Below are positions 1-7,836 of a stretch of 33,714 nt of DNA, piece by piece. Location of the stretch: the NCBI GenBank assembly GCA_027486255.1, contig JAIXPL010000058.1, positions 1 to 33,714 of the forward strand. Direction: 5' to 3'. The position numbers and the translations under genes are program-made. Below the pieces are notes generated by a model. That model was not told the DNA's origin. It searched no databases and saw only the letters and a list, made by a program, of their open reading frames with translations. This DNA is from Comamonadaceae bacterium (GTDB lineage: Bacteria > Pseudomonadota > Gammaproteobacteria > Burkholderiales > Burkholderiaceae_C). Position 1 is the first letter of the stretch. Every line of letters begins with the position of its first letter.

Positions 1-1214
1 TTGCTGGTCCACTCGATCAGGTCGCGCAAGGTGACGTAGCTGCCGGCGCGCTTGGAGATCTTCACTTCCTCGCCGCCGCGCATCACGCGCACCATGGTGT
101 GCAGCACGTAGTCGGGATAGCCTTCAGCGACGCCCTGGCCTGCGGCCTGCAGGCCGGCGCGCACACGGGCAATGGTGCCGTGGTGGTCCATGCCCTGGAT
201 GTTGATGGCCTTGGTAAAACCACGCTCCCACTTGGCCAGGTGGTAGGCCACGTCAGGCACGAAGTAGGTGTAGCTGCCGTCGGACTTGCGCATCACGCGG
301 TCTTTGTCGTCGCCGTAGTCGGTGGACTTGAGCCACAGCGCGCCGTCCTGATCGTAGGTCTTGCCCGCGTCCTTGAGCAGCTGCACGGCCTTCTCGACAC
401 GGCCGGAGGTGTAGAGGCTGGACTCAAGGTAGAAGTTATCAAAGCGCACCTCGAAGGCCTTGAGGTCCAGGTCCTGCTCGCGGCGCAGGTAGGCCACGGC
501 GAATTCACGCAGGGCGTTCAGGTCCTCGATGTCCCCCGTGGCGGTGACGGAGCGGTCGTCGGAGGCCACCGTCTTGCGGGCGATGAAGTCGGCCGCAATG
601 TCGGCGATGTAGTCGCCGTTGTAGGCCGACTCGGGCCAATGCGCATCGCCCGGCTTGTGCCCCTTGGCTCGGGCCTGGGTGCTGGTGGCCAGGGTGTGGA
701 TCTGCACGCCCGCGTCGTTGTAATAGAACTCGCGCGTGACCTCCCAGCCCTGGGTGGCGAACAGCGTGCACAGCGCATCGCCCAGCGCCGCCTGCCGGCC
801 GTGGCCCACGTGCAGCGGGCCGGTGGGGTTGGCCGAGACGAACTCGACCAGGATCTTGCGGCCATGCGCCGGCTGCCAGCCGTAGCGCTCAGCCGCGCTG
901 AGCACCTCGCGCACGGCCTGGTGCTTGGCAGCGGGCTTGAGGCGGAAGTTGATGAAGCCGGGGCCGGCGATCTCGATGGCCTCCACCCATTGCTGGAAAG
1001 CCGGCTGCGCCTGCAGCGCGGTGCGCAGGTTCTCGGCCACCTGCCGAGGGTTGAGCTTGAGGGGCTTGGCCAGTTGCATGGCCGCGTTGCTGGCGAGGTC
1101 GCCGTGGGCGGCGGACTTGGGCGTCTCGAACGCCGCCTTGGCGCCGGCGCCGGGCTGGAGCTGGTCCAGTTCGGCGGCCAGGGCCGCGAGCAAGACTTGT
1201 TTGACTTGGAGCAT
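1..1214 (-). CDS. argS: Arginyl-tRNA synthetase, 5' part (runs off left edge)
   Basis: Cytoplasmic class I synthetase that attaches arginine to tRNA-Arg. The window holds the first 404 codons; the C-terminal part lies beyond base 1. Visible are the N-terminal tRNA-binding domain, the HIGH-type signature ([13 protein letters not shown], about residues 128-140) and, at the left edge, [20 protein letters not shown], the KMSKS-equivalent region of this family. The ATG at 1214 is the obvious start because it begins with the family's usual MLQVKQ-type sequence. There is no clear Shine-Dalgarno sequence. A TAAAAT hexamer ends only six bases before the ATG, so a nearly leaderless transcript is possible. 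It is transcribed leftwards, with its 5' end facing the palindromic repeats at 1333-1533. Confidence 0.95.
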   Translation of the reverse strand, partial: MLQVKQVLLAALAAELDQLQPGAGAKAAFETPKSAAHGDLASNAAMQLAKPLKLNPRQVAENLRTALQAQPAFQQWVEAIEIAGPGFINFRLKPAAKHQAVREVLSAAERYGWQPAHGRKILVEFVSANPTGPLHVGHGRQAALGDALCTLFATQGWEVTREFYYNDAGVQIHTLATSTQARAKGHKPGDAHWPESAYNGDYIADIAADFIARKTVASDDRSVTATGDIEDLNALREFAVAYLRREQDLDLKAFEVRFDNFYLESSLYTSGRVEKAVQLLKDAGKTYDQDGALWLKSTDYGDDKDRVMRKSDGSYTYFVPDVAYHLAKWERGFTKAINIQGMDHHGTIARVRAGLQAAGQGVAEGYPDYVLHTMVRVMRGGEEVKISKRAGSYVTLRDLIEWTS

Positions 1215-1332
1215 CGGAGGATTTTAAGGCGCCGCCGCCTGAGCACTCGGGTCGGTGTGCGCGAGAAATCGGGCTGAGAGCTGAGCTGGGTGCGGCGAGC
1301 TTGGCGTAGGGTGAGAGCTTGGCGCGGCGAGC

Positions 1333-1394
1333 CTGGGGTGGGGCCGGCCGGTTCAGACTGGGGTACCAGACATCACCGGCCGGCCCCACCCCAG
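1333..1394. repeat. Long palindrome A (19-bp stem, shared loop core)
   Basis: Bases 1333-1351 and 1376-1394 are perfect reverse complements (19 bp, G+C-rich, CTGGGGTGGGGCC...). They enclose a 24-base loop. Bases 1353-1374 of that loop are the exact reverse complement of the loop of palindrome B at 1486-1507. The core contains the small hairpin CTGGTACCCCAG (read on the other strand). It lies in the gap between argS and the aroE-like gene, downstream of the latter. It resembles a repetitive extragenic palindrome. A bidirectional terminator is possible, but there is no T-run. Confidence 0.75.
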
Positions 1395-1459
1395 ACTCGC
1401 TGTTCAACGCTCTGGCATTCCTCGCGGCATACCTCGTGGCGCGCCACCGCCATATGGGT

Positions 1460-1533
1460 CAGGGTGCGGGGCGGGGCCCCCGGCCGATGTCTGGTACCCC
1501 AGTCTGAGGCCGGGGGCCCTGCCCCGCACCCTG
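1460..1533. repeat. Long palindrome B (26-bp stem, same loop core inverted)
   Basis: Bases 1460-1485 pair with 1508-1533 over 26 positions with one G/T wobble. The 22-base loop (1486-1507) is identical, in inverse orientation, to the loop of palindrome A. The stem sequences of the two elements differ, so only the core is conserved. This fits a mobile or recurrent REP-like element family, or independent stems selected around one recognised core. The 357-base stretch 1215-1571 holds these two elements and no gene. Confidence 0.75.
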
Positions 1534-1571
1534 CCGCCTGAGCCTGGGCGCACGAACGCGAACAACCAGGA

Positions 1572-2402
1572 TCAGAGCTGTGCGACAGCGCGCAACTCTT
1601 CCGCAGTGGTCGACGGCAGGCCGAAGAATTCCAGATAAGCCGGGATCTGCTCAAACAGCATGTCCGAGCCGATCTGCACGCGGCAGCCGCGCGCCTGGGC
1701 GGCAGAAAGAAAAGCCGTCATGTCGGTGCGCATGACCACTTCGCCCACGAAGGTAGAAGCGTCCAGGCGCGAGACATCCACGGGTAGCGGGTCGCCCTCG
1801 TTCATGCCCAGGGGCGTGGCGTTGACCACCAGGTCGAAGCCGGCCGGGTCCTTGCTGCCGGTGCTCACCTTCAGCTGTGGGTAATGCTTCTTCAGCCGCT
1901 CACCCAGAGCCAGGCTGGAGGCGGTGTTCAGGTCATAGAGCGCCAGGGCCGCGACGCCTGCGCCAGCGAGCGAGGCCGCAATGGCACAACCCACGCCGCC
2001 CGAGCCCACCACCAGCGCGCGTGCGCCCTGCAGCTTCAAGCCCTTGCGCTGCACGCCGCGCACAAATCCTTCACCATCAAACATATCGGCCTGCAACTGG
2101 CCCTGCGGGCCCAGACGCACGGCATTGACCGCCCCTGCAATGGCGGCGGCCGGCAGCACCTCGTCGACCAGCCCCACGGTGGTGACCTTGTGCGGCATGG
2201 TGATCAAGGCGCCCTGGGTGTTGCCCAGCTTGAAAAGCGAACGCAGCAGGGCCTCGAAGTTATCCGGCTGGCAGGCCATGGGCACCACCAGCGCGTTGAT
2301 GCCATGCGCTGCGAAATACGGGTTGTAAATCAGCGGCGCTTTGAAGGAATGCGTGGGGTAGCCGATGTGCGGAATGATGACCGTGTGGCCATTGATGATC
2401 AT
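1572..2402 (-). CDS. Shikimate/quinate dehydrogenase-like protein (AroE family, divergent)
   Basis: A 276-residue NAD(P)-dependent dehydrogenase of the AroE family. It keeps the substrate-side lysine motif ITMPHK (about residues 63-68) and a Rossmann glycine loop, VVGSGGVGCAIA, near residue 125. The C-terminal family signature is altered: the usual YNP-x-x-T region reads GEVVMRTDMTAFL, followed by GSDMLFEQIPAYLEFFG. I therefore call it a catabolic or specialised paralogue rather than the biosynthetic AroE. The ATG at 2402 overlaps the TGA of aroQ by four bases (ATGA), which fixes the start and implies translational coupling. It is the last gene of the TRAP/aroQ operon. Likely substrates are quinate, shikimate or a related cyclic acid (inference). 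Confidence 0.85.
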   Translation of the reverse strand: MIINGHTVIIPHIGYPTHSFKAPLIYNPYFAAHGINALVVPMACQPDNFEALLRSLFKLGNTQGALITMPHKVTTVGLVDEVLPAAAIAGAVNAVRLGPQGQLQADMFDGEGFVRGVQRKGLKLQGARALVVGSGGVGCAIAASLAGAGVAALALYDLNTASSLALGERLKKHYPQLKVSTGSKDPAGFDLVVNATPLGMNEGDPLPVDVSRLDASTFVGEVVMRTDMTAFLSAAQARGCRVQIGSDMLFEQIPAYLEFFGLPSTTAEELRAVAQL

Positions 2403-2842
2403 GCACTGGCCTTGATGTGAGAGACCGCCGCACGCAGGGCCAGCAGGTAGCTGTCGACGCCAAAGCCGGCAATCTGGCCCTTGGCAATGGGCGCGATCAC
2501 CGAGTGGTGACGGAACTCCTCGCGCGCATGGATGTTGGACATGTGCACCTCGAAGATGGGGCACTTGAGAATGGCCAGCGCATCGCGGACGGCATAGCTG
2601 TAGTGCGTCCAGGCGCCGGCATTGATGAGCACGGCCGCCGTGCCATCGGTGTGGGCGGCATGGATGCGCTCGCACATGGCGCCCTCGAAGTTGGTCTGGA
2701 AGTTCTCGACCTGGGCGCCCAGCTCTTGGCCCAGGGCCAGCAGCTGCTGGTTGATTTGCTCGAGCGTGATGGTGCCGTATTGGGCCGGGTCACGCTTGCC
2801 GAACATATTGAGGTTCACGCCATTGAGCACGAGGATGTTCAT
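2399..2842 (-). CDS. aroQ: Type II 3-dehydroquinate dehydratase
   Basis: A 147-residue type II dehydroquinase, the usual family length, interconverting 3-dehydroquinate and 3-dehydroshikimate. Recognisable are the N-terminal LNGVNLNMFGKRDPAQYG (with the catalytic tyrosine), FQTNFEG, INAGAWTHYSYAVRDAL and EVHMSNIHAREEFRHHS (with the catalytic histidine). Several normally strict positions differ from the housekeeping enzyme: the usual NPGAYTH is NAGAWTH and SNxEG is TNFEG. This fits a catabolic paralogue. It overlaps the AroE-like gene by four bases and lies 30 bases after the oxidoreductase gene. An AAGGAG sequence precedes the ATG. Confidence 0.92.
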   Translation of the reverse strand: MNILVLNGVNLNMFGKRDPAQYGTITLEQINQQLLALGQELGAQVENFQTNFEGAMCERIHAAHTDGTAAVLINAGAWTHYSYAVRDALAILKCPIFEVHMSNIHAREEFRHHSVIAPIAKGQIAGFGVDSYLLALRAAVSHIKASA

Positions 2843-2872
2843 GGAAGGCTCCTTGTTGGAATCGGTTGAGGT

Positions 2873-3925
2873 TCAGTCGAGCTCGACGACGCGCCCGGTG
2901 CGGGCCGCTTCGGCAATGGCCTCGGTCACGCGCAGATTCTGCATCCCATCGCGGGCGCTCACCAGCGGCTCGGCCTGGCCCCGGATGACTTGCACAAAAT
3001 GCGCCATCTGGCGCTGCAGCGGATCCTCGCGCACCAGGTCCACTCGGCCCTCCTCGAAGGGCTTCCACCAGGAGCTCTCTTCGGGGCCCGGGTAGGTCTT
3101 CAGGCGCATGGTGGGCACCGACAGGCTGCCCAGCGTGCCGGTGAGCACGTAGCAGTCTTCGTCGGCGTAGCTGGGATAGGCCTTGTTCTCCTGGCTGGTC
3201 TGCTCCCAGCTGCGGGCGCAGGCGGCGGTGTCCGACAGCAGGAAACTGCCCAGCGCACCGCTGGCAAACCGCAGGTTGATGCTCACCGTGTCTTCCACCG
3301 CAAAGCCGCGCACCGCGTTCGAGGCAAAGGCCTGCACCGCCACGATGTCACCGCAGAGCATGCGCAGGTTGTGCACCTCGTGAATCATGTTGATCAGGAT
3401 GGGGCCGCCGCCGGGCTGGGTGCGCCAGGGGCCGTCGGCAAAGTAGTGCTCGGGCTTGAAAAACGCGGCGCTACCCATCATGGCCACCAGCCGACCGAGC
3501 TGGCCGCTTTGGACCACCTCACGCGCCCGGGCCATGAGAGGGCTGTGGGCCCGGTGGTGGCCAATGAGCACCCGCGCTGTGGCGCTGCCGGCCGCGCGCA
3601 CCAGCTGCTCGGCCTCGGCCACGGTGGGGGCGATCGGTTTTTCCACCAACACACTCACGCCCGCCGCCAGGCATTGCAGCGCCTGCAGCACATGCAGCGC
3701 ATTGGGTGTGGCCAGGATCACGCCGTCCGGCCGGTCCTGTGCGAGCAAGGCCTCCAGCGCCGTGAAGTGCGGCACGCCCTGCTGAGCTGCCAGCTCGGCG
3801 GCGGCCGGCGCAGGATCGACCACCGCGCACAGACGGGCGTCGGTGCGGCGGGTGAGCAGATCGATGTGGGTGCGGCCGATCAGGCCAGCCCCCGCCACCG
3901 CCAGGCGAAGTGCGTTCATGGTCAT
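2873..3925 (-). CDS. Gfo/Idh/MocA family oxidoreductase
   Basis: A 350-residue cytoplasmic NAD(P)-dependent dehydrogenase of the glucose-fructose oxidoreductase/inositol dehydrogenase/MocA family. The N-terminal Rossmann domain begins LRLAVAGAGLIGRTH (residues 6-20). The family EKP motif is present as LVEKPIAP near residue 95, and the GGPILINMIHEVHNLR segment near residue 172 carries the catalytic-site histidine region. These enzymes oxidise a ring or chain hydroxyl of sugars, inositols or cyclic acids. Lying between the TRAP binding protein and aroQ, it probably oxidises the imported compound, for example a quinate-type ring, but the substrate cannot be read from sequence. A second ATG two codons inside is an equally possible start. 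Confidence 0.88.
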   Translation of the reverse strand: MTMNALRLAVAGAGLIGRTHIDLLTRRTDARLCAVVDPAPAAAELAAQQGVPHFTALEALLAQDRPDGVILATPNALHVLQALQCLAAGVSVLVEKPIAPTVAEAEQLVRAAGSATARVLIGHHRAHSPLMARAREVVQSGQLGRLVAMMGSAAFFKPEHYFADGPWRTQPGGGPILINMIHEVHNLRMLCGDIVAVQAFASNAVRGFAVEDTVSINLRFASGALGSFLLSDTAACARSWEQTSQENKAYPSYADEDCYVLTGTLGSLSVPTMRLKTYPGPEESSWWKPFEEGRVDLVREDPLQRQMAHFVQVIRGQAEPLVSARDGMQNLRVTEAIAEAARTGRVVELD

Positions 3926-3977
3926 CTTGGTTGCCCCAGACCGGCTGCCGCAGGCAGGCCGACCTGAGCGGTGCGGT

Positions 3978-4979
3978 TTACTTGCGCACCTTGGCCAGCG
4001 TGTTCTGCACCTCTTTGAGCAGGTCCTGGCCCACGTTAACGCCGTACTTGGCCGTGACCGGGCGCATCTTGTCGCGCAGCTTGCCCGACTCGGCGGCCGA
4101 CAGCTCCGTGACCTGCATGCCGTTCTTCTTCATGTTGTCCAGCGCGGCTGCCACCTGACCACGGGCCTGCTGGCGCTGGAACTTGGCGGCTTCCTGGGCG
4201 GCGTCTTGCAGGATCTTCTTTTGCGCAGCGTCCAGGGTGTCCCAGAACTTCTTGCTGATCACCACCGACTGCGGGTTGTACTGGTGGTTGGACAGCACCA
4301 CGTGCTTCTGCACCTCGAAGAACTTGTTGGCATTGATCACGGTGACCGGGTTTTCCTGGCCATCAATGGCTTTTTGCTCCAACGCGCCATACACCTCGGG
4401 GAAGGGCAGCGGCGTGGGGTTGGCACCCAGGGCACGCACCCAGTCCACGTTGATGGGGTTGGGAATCACGCGCAGCTTCAGGCCTTCGAGGTCTTCGGCT
4501 TTGGTGATGGGGCGGCGGCTGTTGGTGATGTTGCGAAAGCCCAGCTCGAAATAGGCCAGACCCACCAAGCCTTTGTCCTGCAGCTTGTCATGCAGTTGCT
4601 TGCCGATGGGGCCGTCGATGATCAGCTCGGCCTCTTTCTCGTTGTTGAACAAGAAGGGGAAGTCGTAAATGGCGAATTCCTTGACCTGGCTGGCGAAGAT
4701 GCCGGAGTTCATGGAAGCCATCTCCAGCGTGCCGCCCTGGATGGCCGAGACATTGGCCTGGTCGCTGCCCAGCGTGCCGCCGGGAAAGAGGTTGACCTTG
4801 ATCTTGCCGCCACTCTTGGCCTGCACGATCTCGGCAAACTTCTCCATGCCCATCACGATGGGATGGCCCTTGGGGTTTTGCGTGGCGAACTTGATGGTCT
4901 TGTCCTGGGCATAGGCGGTACTACCCAGGACGGCCAGGGTCAGTGCGGCAGCCAGGGTCTTGAGGGTCAAACGCTTCAT
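3978..4979 (-). CDS. dctP: TRAP transporter solute-binding protein (DctP family)
   Basis: A 333-residue periplasmic receptor of a tripartite ATP-independent (TRAP) transporter, which captures an organic acid and delivers it to the DctQM membrane part. A clear Sec signal peptide (MKRLTLKTLAAALTLAVLGS, cleaved after TAYA) precedes the mature start QDKTIKFA. The family fold is visible in NPKGHPIVMGMEKFAE, LFPGGTLGSDQANV and ISGIFASQ-type segments. The GLKLRVIPNPINVDW region holds the arginine that normally binds the substrate carboxylate. A GGAGAC sequence precedes the ATG. It follows dctM by 76 bases in the same operon. The neighbours suggest a shikimate- or quinate-like ligand (inference). Confidence 0.93.
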   Translation of the reverse strand: MKRLTLKTLAAALTLAVLGSTAYAQDKTIKFATQNPKGHPIVMGMEKFAEIVQAKSGGKIKVNLFPGGTLGSDQANVSAIQGGTLEMASMNSGIFASQVKEFAIYDFPFLFNNEKEAELIIDGPIGKQLHDKLQDKGLVGLAYFELGFRNITNSRRPITKAEDLEGLKLRVIPNPINVDWVRALGANPTPLPFPEVYGALEQKAIDGQENPVTVINANKFFEVQKHVVLSNHQYNPQSVVISKKFWDTLDAAQKKILQDAAQEAAKFQRQQARGQVAAALDNMKKNGMQVTELSAAESGKLRDKMRPVTAKYGVNVGQDLLKEVQNTLAKVRK

Positions 4980-5055
4980 GGTGTCTCCAGTGGGGAACAG
5001 TACGCAGATCAGGACAGAAGGTGCGCGGCGTACCAGGCGCGCACTTCCTCGGAAA

Positions 5056-6336
5056 TCAGGGGTAGAGCCAGCGGGCAGGAACCATCACCAGTTCAGGGAA
5101 CAGCACGAGCAAGAACATCACCAGCATCTGCACGGCCATGAAGGGCAGCACACCGCGCGTGACGTCGTCCATGCGCATGCGGCCCACGCCGGCCACCACG
5201 TTGAGCACGGTGCCCACAGGGGGGGTGACCAGGCCGATGGAGTTGTTGATGATGAACAGCACGCCAAAGTACACCGGGTCAATGCCAGCGGCTTTGACCA
5301 GCGGCATCAGCACCGGCGTGAGGATCAGGATGGTCGGCGTCATGTCCATGGCCGTACCCACGATGATCACCAGCACCATGATGGCGAATATCAGCAACTT
5401 GGGGTTGTCCAGCAGCGGCTGCAGCAGTTCGATCACCTGGCTGGGCAAGTTGGCCACTGTGATCATCCAGGCCGAGACCATGGCTGCGGCCACCAGGAAC
5501 ATCACCACCGAGGTGGTCTTGGCCGAGGCCACAAAGACATCGATGAGCTGGCTCCAGCGCAGCTCGCGATAGACCACCGTGGCCACAAAAAGGGCGTAGA
5601 CCGCAGCCACTACAGCGGCTTCGGTGGGCGTGAATACGCCCATGCGCAGGCCCACCAGGATGATGACCGGCAGCATCAGGGCCCAGGTGGCGCGCCGCAG
5701 CGCCTTCCAGACCTCGCTGGCCGGCTGGCGCGGTGGGGGCGCGAGCTGCTCCTTGCGGGTCAGCCACCACCAAGTGAGCCAGAGGCCTGCGCCCAGAAGC
5801 AGACCCGGGAAGATGCCCGCCAGGAACAACTTGCTGATGGACACGTTGGCGGCCACACCAAAGATCACAAAGCCGATGGAGGGCGGGATGATGGGGCCGA
5901 TCACGCCGCAGGCCGCAATCAGACCCGCGCTGCGCGACTTGTCGTGGCCGGCCTTGACCATCATGGGCAGCAGCAGGGCCGTGAGCGCGGCCGCATCGGC
6001 CACGGCCGAGCCAGAGAGAGCCGAGAGCAGGCAGGCCGCCAGAATGGTCACATAGCCCAGGCCACCACGGATGTGGCCCACCAGGGCCATGGCGAAGTCC
6101 ACAATGCGCCGCGACAGGCCGCCGGTGTTCATGATCTCGCCGGCCAGCATGAAGAAAGGCACGGCCAGCAGCGGAAAGCTGTTGGCGCCCTCGATCACGT
6201 TCTGCGCCAGGATCTGCGCATCGAACATGTCCATGTGCCACATGAGCGCAGCGCCGCACAGCAGCAGCGAGAAGGCAATCGGTATGCCCAGCGCCATGGC
6301 CCCGAGCAGGGCTGCGAGAAAGACAGCGATCGTCAT
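5056..6336 (-). CDS. dctM: TRAP transporter large permease (DctM family)
   Basis: A 426-residue integral inner-membrane protein, the family's usual length, with about twelve hydrophobic segments from MTIAVFLAALLGAMALGIPI onward. Typical DctM sequences are present: PFFMLAGEIMNTGGLSRRIV, SALSGSAVADAAALTALLLP (about 107-126), GPIIPPSIGFVIFGV and LVTPPVGTVLNVVAG. It forms the ion-coupled translocation channel with DctQ and works with the DctP receptor. The start follows a GGGAGCC ribosome site, 24 bases after dctQ. The last residues are WLYP, and dctP follows. Confidence 0.95.
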   Translation of the reverse strand: MTIAVFLAALLGAMALGIPIAFSLLLCGAALMWHMDMFDAQILAQNVIEGANSFPLLAVPFFMLAGEIMNTGGLSRRIVDFAMALVGHIRGGLGYVTILAACLLSALSGSAVADAAALTALLLPMMVKAGHDKSRSAGLIAACGVIGPIIPPSIGFVIFGVAANVSISKLFLAGIFPGLLLGAGLWLTWWWLTRKEQLAPPPRQPASEVWKALRRATWALMLPVIILVGLRMGVFTPTEAAVVAAVYALFVATVVYRELRWSQLIDVFVASAKTTSVVMFLVAAAMVSAWMITVANLPSQVIELLQPLLDNPKLLIFAIMVLVIIVGTAMDMTPTILILTPVLMPLVKAAGIDPVYFGVLFIINNSIGLVTPPVGTVLNVVAGVGRMRMDDVTRGVLPFMAVQMLVMFLLVLFPELVMVPARWLYP

Positions 6337-6359
6337 GTGGGTGGCTCCCGCGGGTGGCT

Positions 6360-6899
6360 TTACTTCAGCGGAGCAGGCACGTTGACCGGCCCCTCCTCAG
6401 ATTCGCGCACGCCAATGAGTTCGGCCTCGCTGAGCTGGCCAGCGAACAGGCGCCAGAGCCTGTGCACCAGGATCAGGGCCACCGAGATGGAAGTGACCAG
6501 GCCGCAGGCGTAGAAGATCCCCATGGAGACCTCCATCACCGCGCTGGTGGACGTGAGGTTGATCAGCGTCTGCTCATAAGCGCCCTTAAAGAGCAGCCAG
6601 CAGACAAAGAGCATCAGCAGGTGGCCGACCGCAAAGCACAGCTTTTTGCCGGCCCGGGGCAGGCGTGAGACCAGTGTGTCCGAGCCCAGGTGCGATCCCT
6701 CCCGCATGGCCACCACGGCCCCGAGGAAAGTCATCCACACAAACAGCCAGCGCGAGAGCTCTTCCGACATGGTGATGCCGGAGCTGAAGGCATAGCGCAG
6801 CACCACGTTGGTGAAGACCAGCACCACCATGAGCGCCAGCCCCAGGGCCATGAGCCAGGACAGGAGGCGGCAGTAGCCACCGATCAAACGGTCGAGCAC
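6360..6899 (-). CDS. dctQ: TRAP transporter small permease (DctQ family)
   Basis: A 179-residue inner-membrane protein with four hydrophobic segments. Family features include MALGLALMVVLVFTNVVLRY, the ITMSEELSRWLFVWMTFLGA segment (about 40-59) and HLGSDTLVSRLP. It stabilises the DctM channel. The start codon is GTG at 6899, preceded at a good distance by GAGGGG. The upstream 90 bases back to the tetR stop contain the candidate operator at 6931-6946. It is the first gene of the transporter part of the operon. Confidence 0.92.
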   Translation of the reverse strand: MLDRLIGGYCRLLSWLMALGLALMVVLVFTNVVLRYAFSSGITMSEELSRWLFVWMTFLGAVVAMREGSHLGSDTLVSRLPRAGKKLCFAVGHLLMLFVCWLLFKGAYEQTLINLTSTSAVMEVSMGIFYACGLVTSISVALILVHRLWRLFAGQLSEAELIGVRESEEGPVNVPAPLK

Positions 6900-6930
6900 G
6901 GAGAACCCCTCGAAAGTAGAGTCAACCCAA

Positions 6931-6946
6931 AATGTACCAACTGGTT
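6931..6946. promoter_or_regulatory. Candidate TetR operator upstream of dctQ
   Basis: The 16-mer AATGTACCAACTGGTT lies 32 bases before the dctQ start. On the coding (minus) strand its centre reads ACCAGTTGGT, a near-perfect small palindrome typical of TetR-family operators. The same motif with two changes (AATGTACCGTCTGGTT) occurs at 7643-7658 at the start of the tetR gene. Two copies flanking exactly the regulator and its presumed target operon make operator function likely, but binding is inferred. Confidence 0.6.
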
Positions 6947-6989
6947 AGTTTATGAAGATTCGGTAGAAACCCTGAATCGAACCGCAGAC

Positions 6990-7661
6990 TCAGCGCCGCA
7001 CAAAGCGCACCACCATCTCGGCCACATTGGCGCGGCGCAAGGCGCGGGCGGCCGGCGTTGAGAGGTCACGCTTGAAGATCTGCCCAAAGCTGTACTGGTT
7101 GGACACATTGAAGAAGGCCAGCGCCGAGATGGAGGCATGGATGTCCACCGGGTCCAGGCCCTCGCGGAACACACCCTCGGCCACGCCGCGCACATACAGC
7201 CGCTCGATGGCCGAGATGGCTGGCACATTGAGCTCCTGGATGATCTGGCTCTGCGCCAGGTATTTGCCGCGGGCGATGTTCTCGTTCATCACGATGCGGA
7301 TGTAATCCTCGTGAGAGCCATGGTGGTCGAAGGTGAACTCGGCCAGGCGGCGCAGCGCCTCCTCGGGGGGCAGGTTGTCCAGGGTCAGCTCGGCCTCGAT
7401 GCGGCGCATCTCGCGGTAGCTGTGCTCCAGCACGGCCAGGTACAGGCCTTCCTTGCTGCCGAAGTAGTAATAGATCATGCGCTTGCTGGTGCGCGTAGCG
7501 GCCGCGATCTCGTCAATGCGCGCACCGCTCAGGCCCTTGTCAGCAAACTCTCGCAAGGCCACCTCGAGAATGCCGGCCATGGTGCGCTCGGGATCGTTGG
7601 TGCGCGAGGCCGCAGCCGGAGGCTTGGCCGGCGTGCGCGCAGAATGTACCGTCTGGTTCAT
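6990..7661 (-). CDS. TetR/AcrR-family transcriptional regulator of the TRAP operon
   Basis: A 223-residue DNA-binding repressor. The helix-turn-helix is at about residues 27-75 (AGILEVALREFADKGLSG, then IDEIAAATRTSKRMIYYYFG, the classic TetR recognition segment ending YYYF-x-SKEGLY). The rest is a helical ligand and dimer domain with an FNVSNQYSFGQIF stretch seen in Burkholderiales TetR proteins with C-terminal TetR_C-type domains. I chose ATG 7661; an in-frame extension to 7757 exists but has no recognisable sequence. A TATACT hexamer ends six bases before this ATG, so the mRNA may be leaderless. The repeated operator motif overlaps codons 2-7. It probably represses itself and dctQM-dctP onward. 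Confidence 0.9.
   Translation of the reverse strand: MNQTVHSARTPAKPPAAASRTNDPERTMAGILEVALREFADKGLSGARIDEIAAATRTSKRMIYYYFGSKEGLYLAVLEHSYREMRRIEAELTLDNLPPEEALRRLAEFTFDHHGSHEDYIRIVMNENIARGKYLAQSQIIQELNVPAISAIERLYVRGVAEGVFREGLDPVDIHASISALAFFNVSNQYSFGQIFKRDLSTPAARALRRANVAEMVVRFVRR
7643..7658. promoter_or_regulatory. Candidate TetR operator at the tetR start
   Basis: AATGTACCGTCTGGTT matches the site before dctQ at 14 of 16 positions. It occupies the first codons of tetR, just downstream of the TATACT hexamer at 7668-7673. If transcription starts at or near the ATG, a bound repressor would sit on the transcription start, a classic autoregulatory position. Confidence 0.5.
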
Positions 7662-7667
7662 TTCGCC

Positions 7668-7673
7668 AGTATA
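7668..7673 (-). promoter_or_regulatory. Probable -10 element of tetR
   Basis: On the minus strand TATACT (five of six matches to TATAAT) ends six bases before the tetR ATG. No good -35 hexamer is seen at 16-18 bases. The spacing would place the transcription start at the A of the ATG, so the message could lack a leader. No Shine-Dalgarno sequence competes with this reading. Confidence 0.45.
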
Positions 7674-7836
7674 GGAGCACTGCGGCCGACCGCGCTCAGC
7701 ACCGCAGACGACATCGATCTCGGTGCCCGAGGCCTTTTCGATGCTCTGCTGCATCAAGGTCCTCGGCCTGCAGGAAAGCTCTGGGCCAACCCTAGGGGAT
7801 ATCCCGGCCTTGCGGGGTCCAAGCCCTCACCCCATC

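Noticed and set aside
4960..6513. 517-residue open frame on plus opposite dctM
   Set aside because: Extremely His/Gln/Arg-rich product, the mirror of a membrane protein; not a gene.
7662..7757. 32-residue N-terminal extension of TetR
   Set aside because: No family similarity; a good -10 sits inside it and the shorter start gives a standard TetR length.
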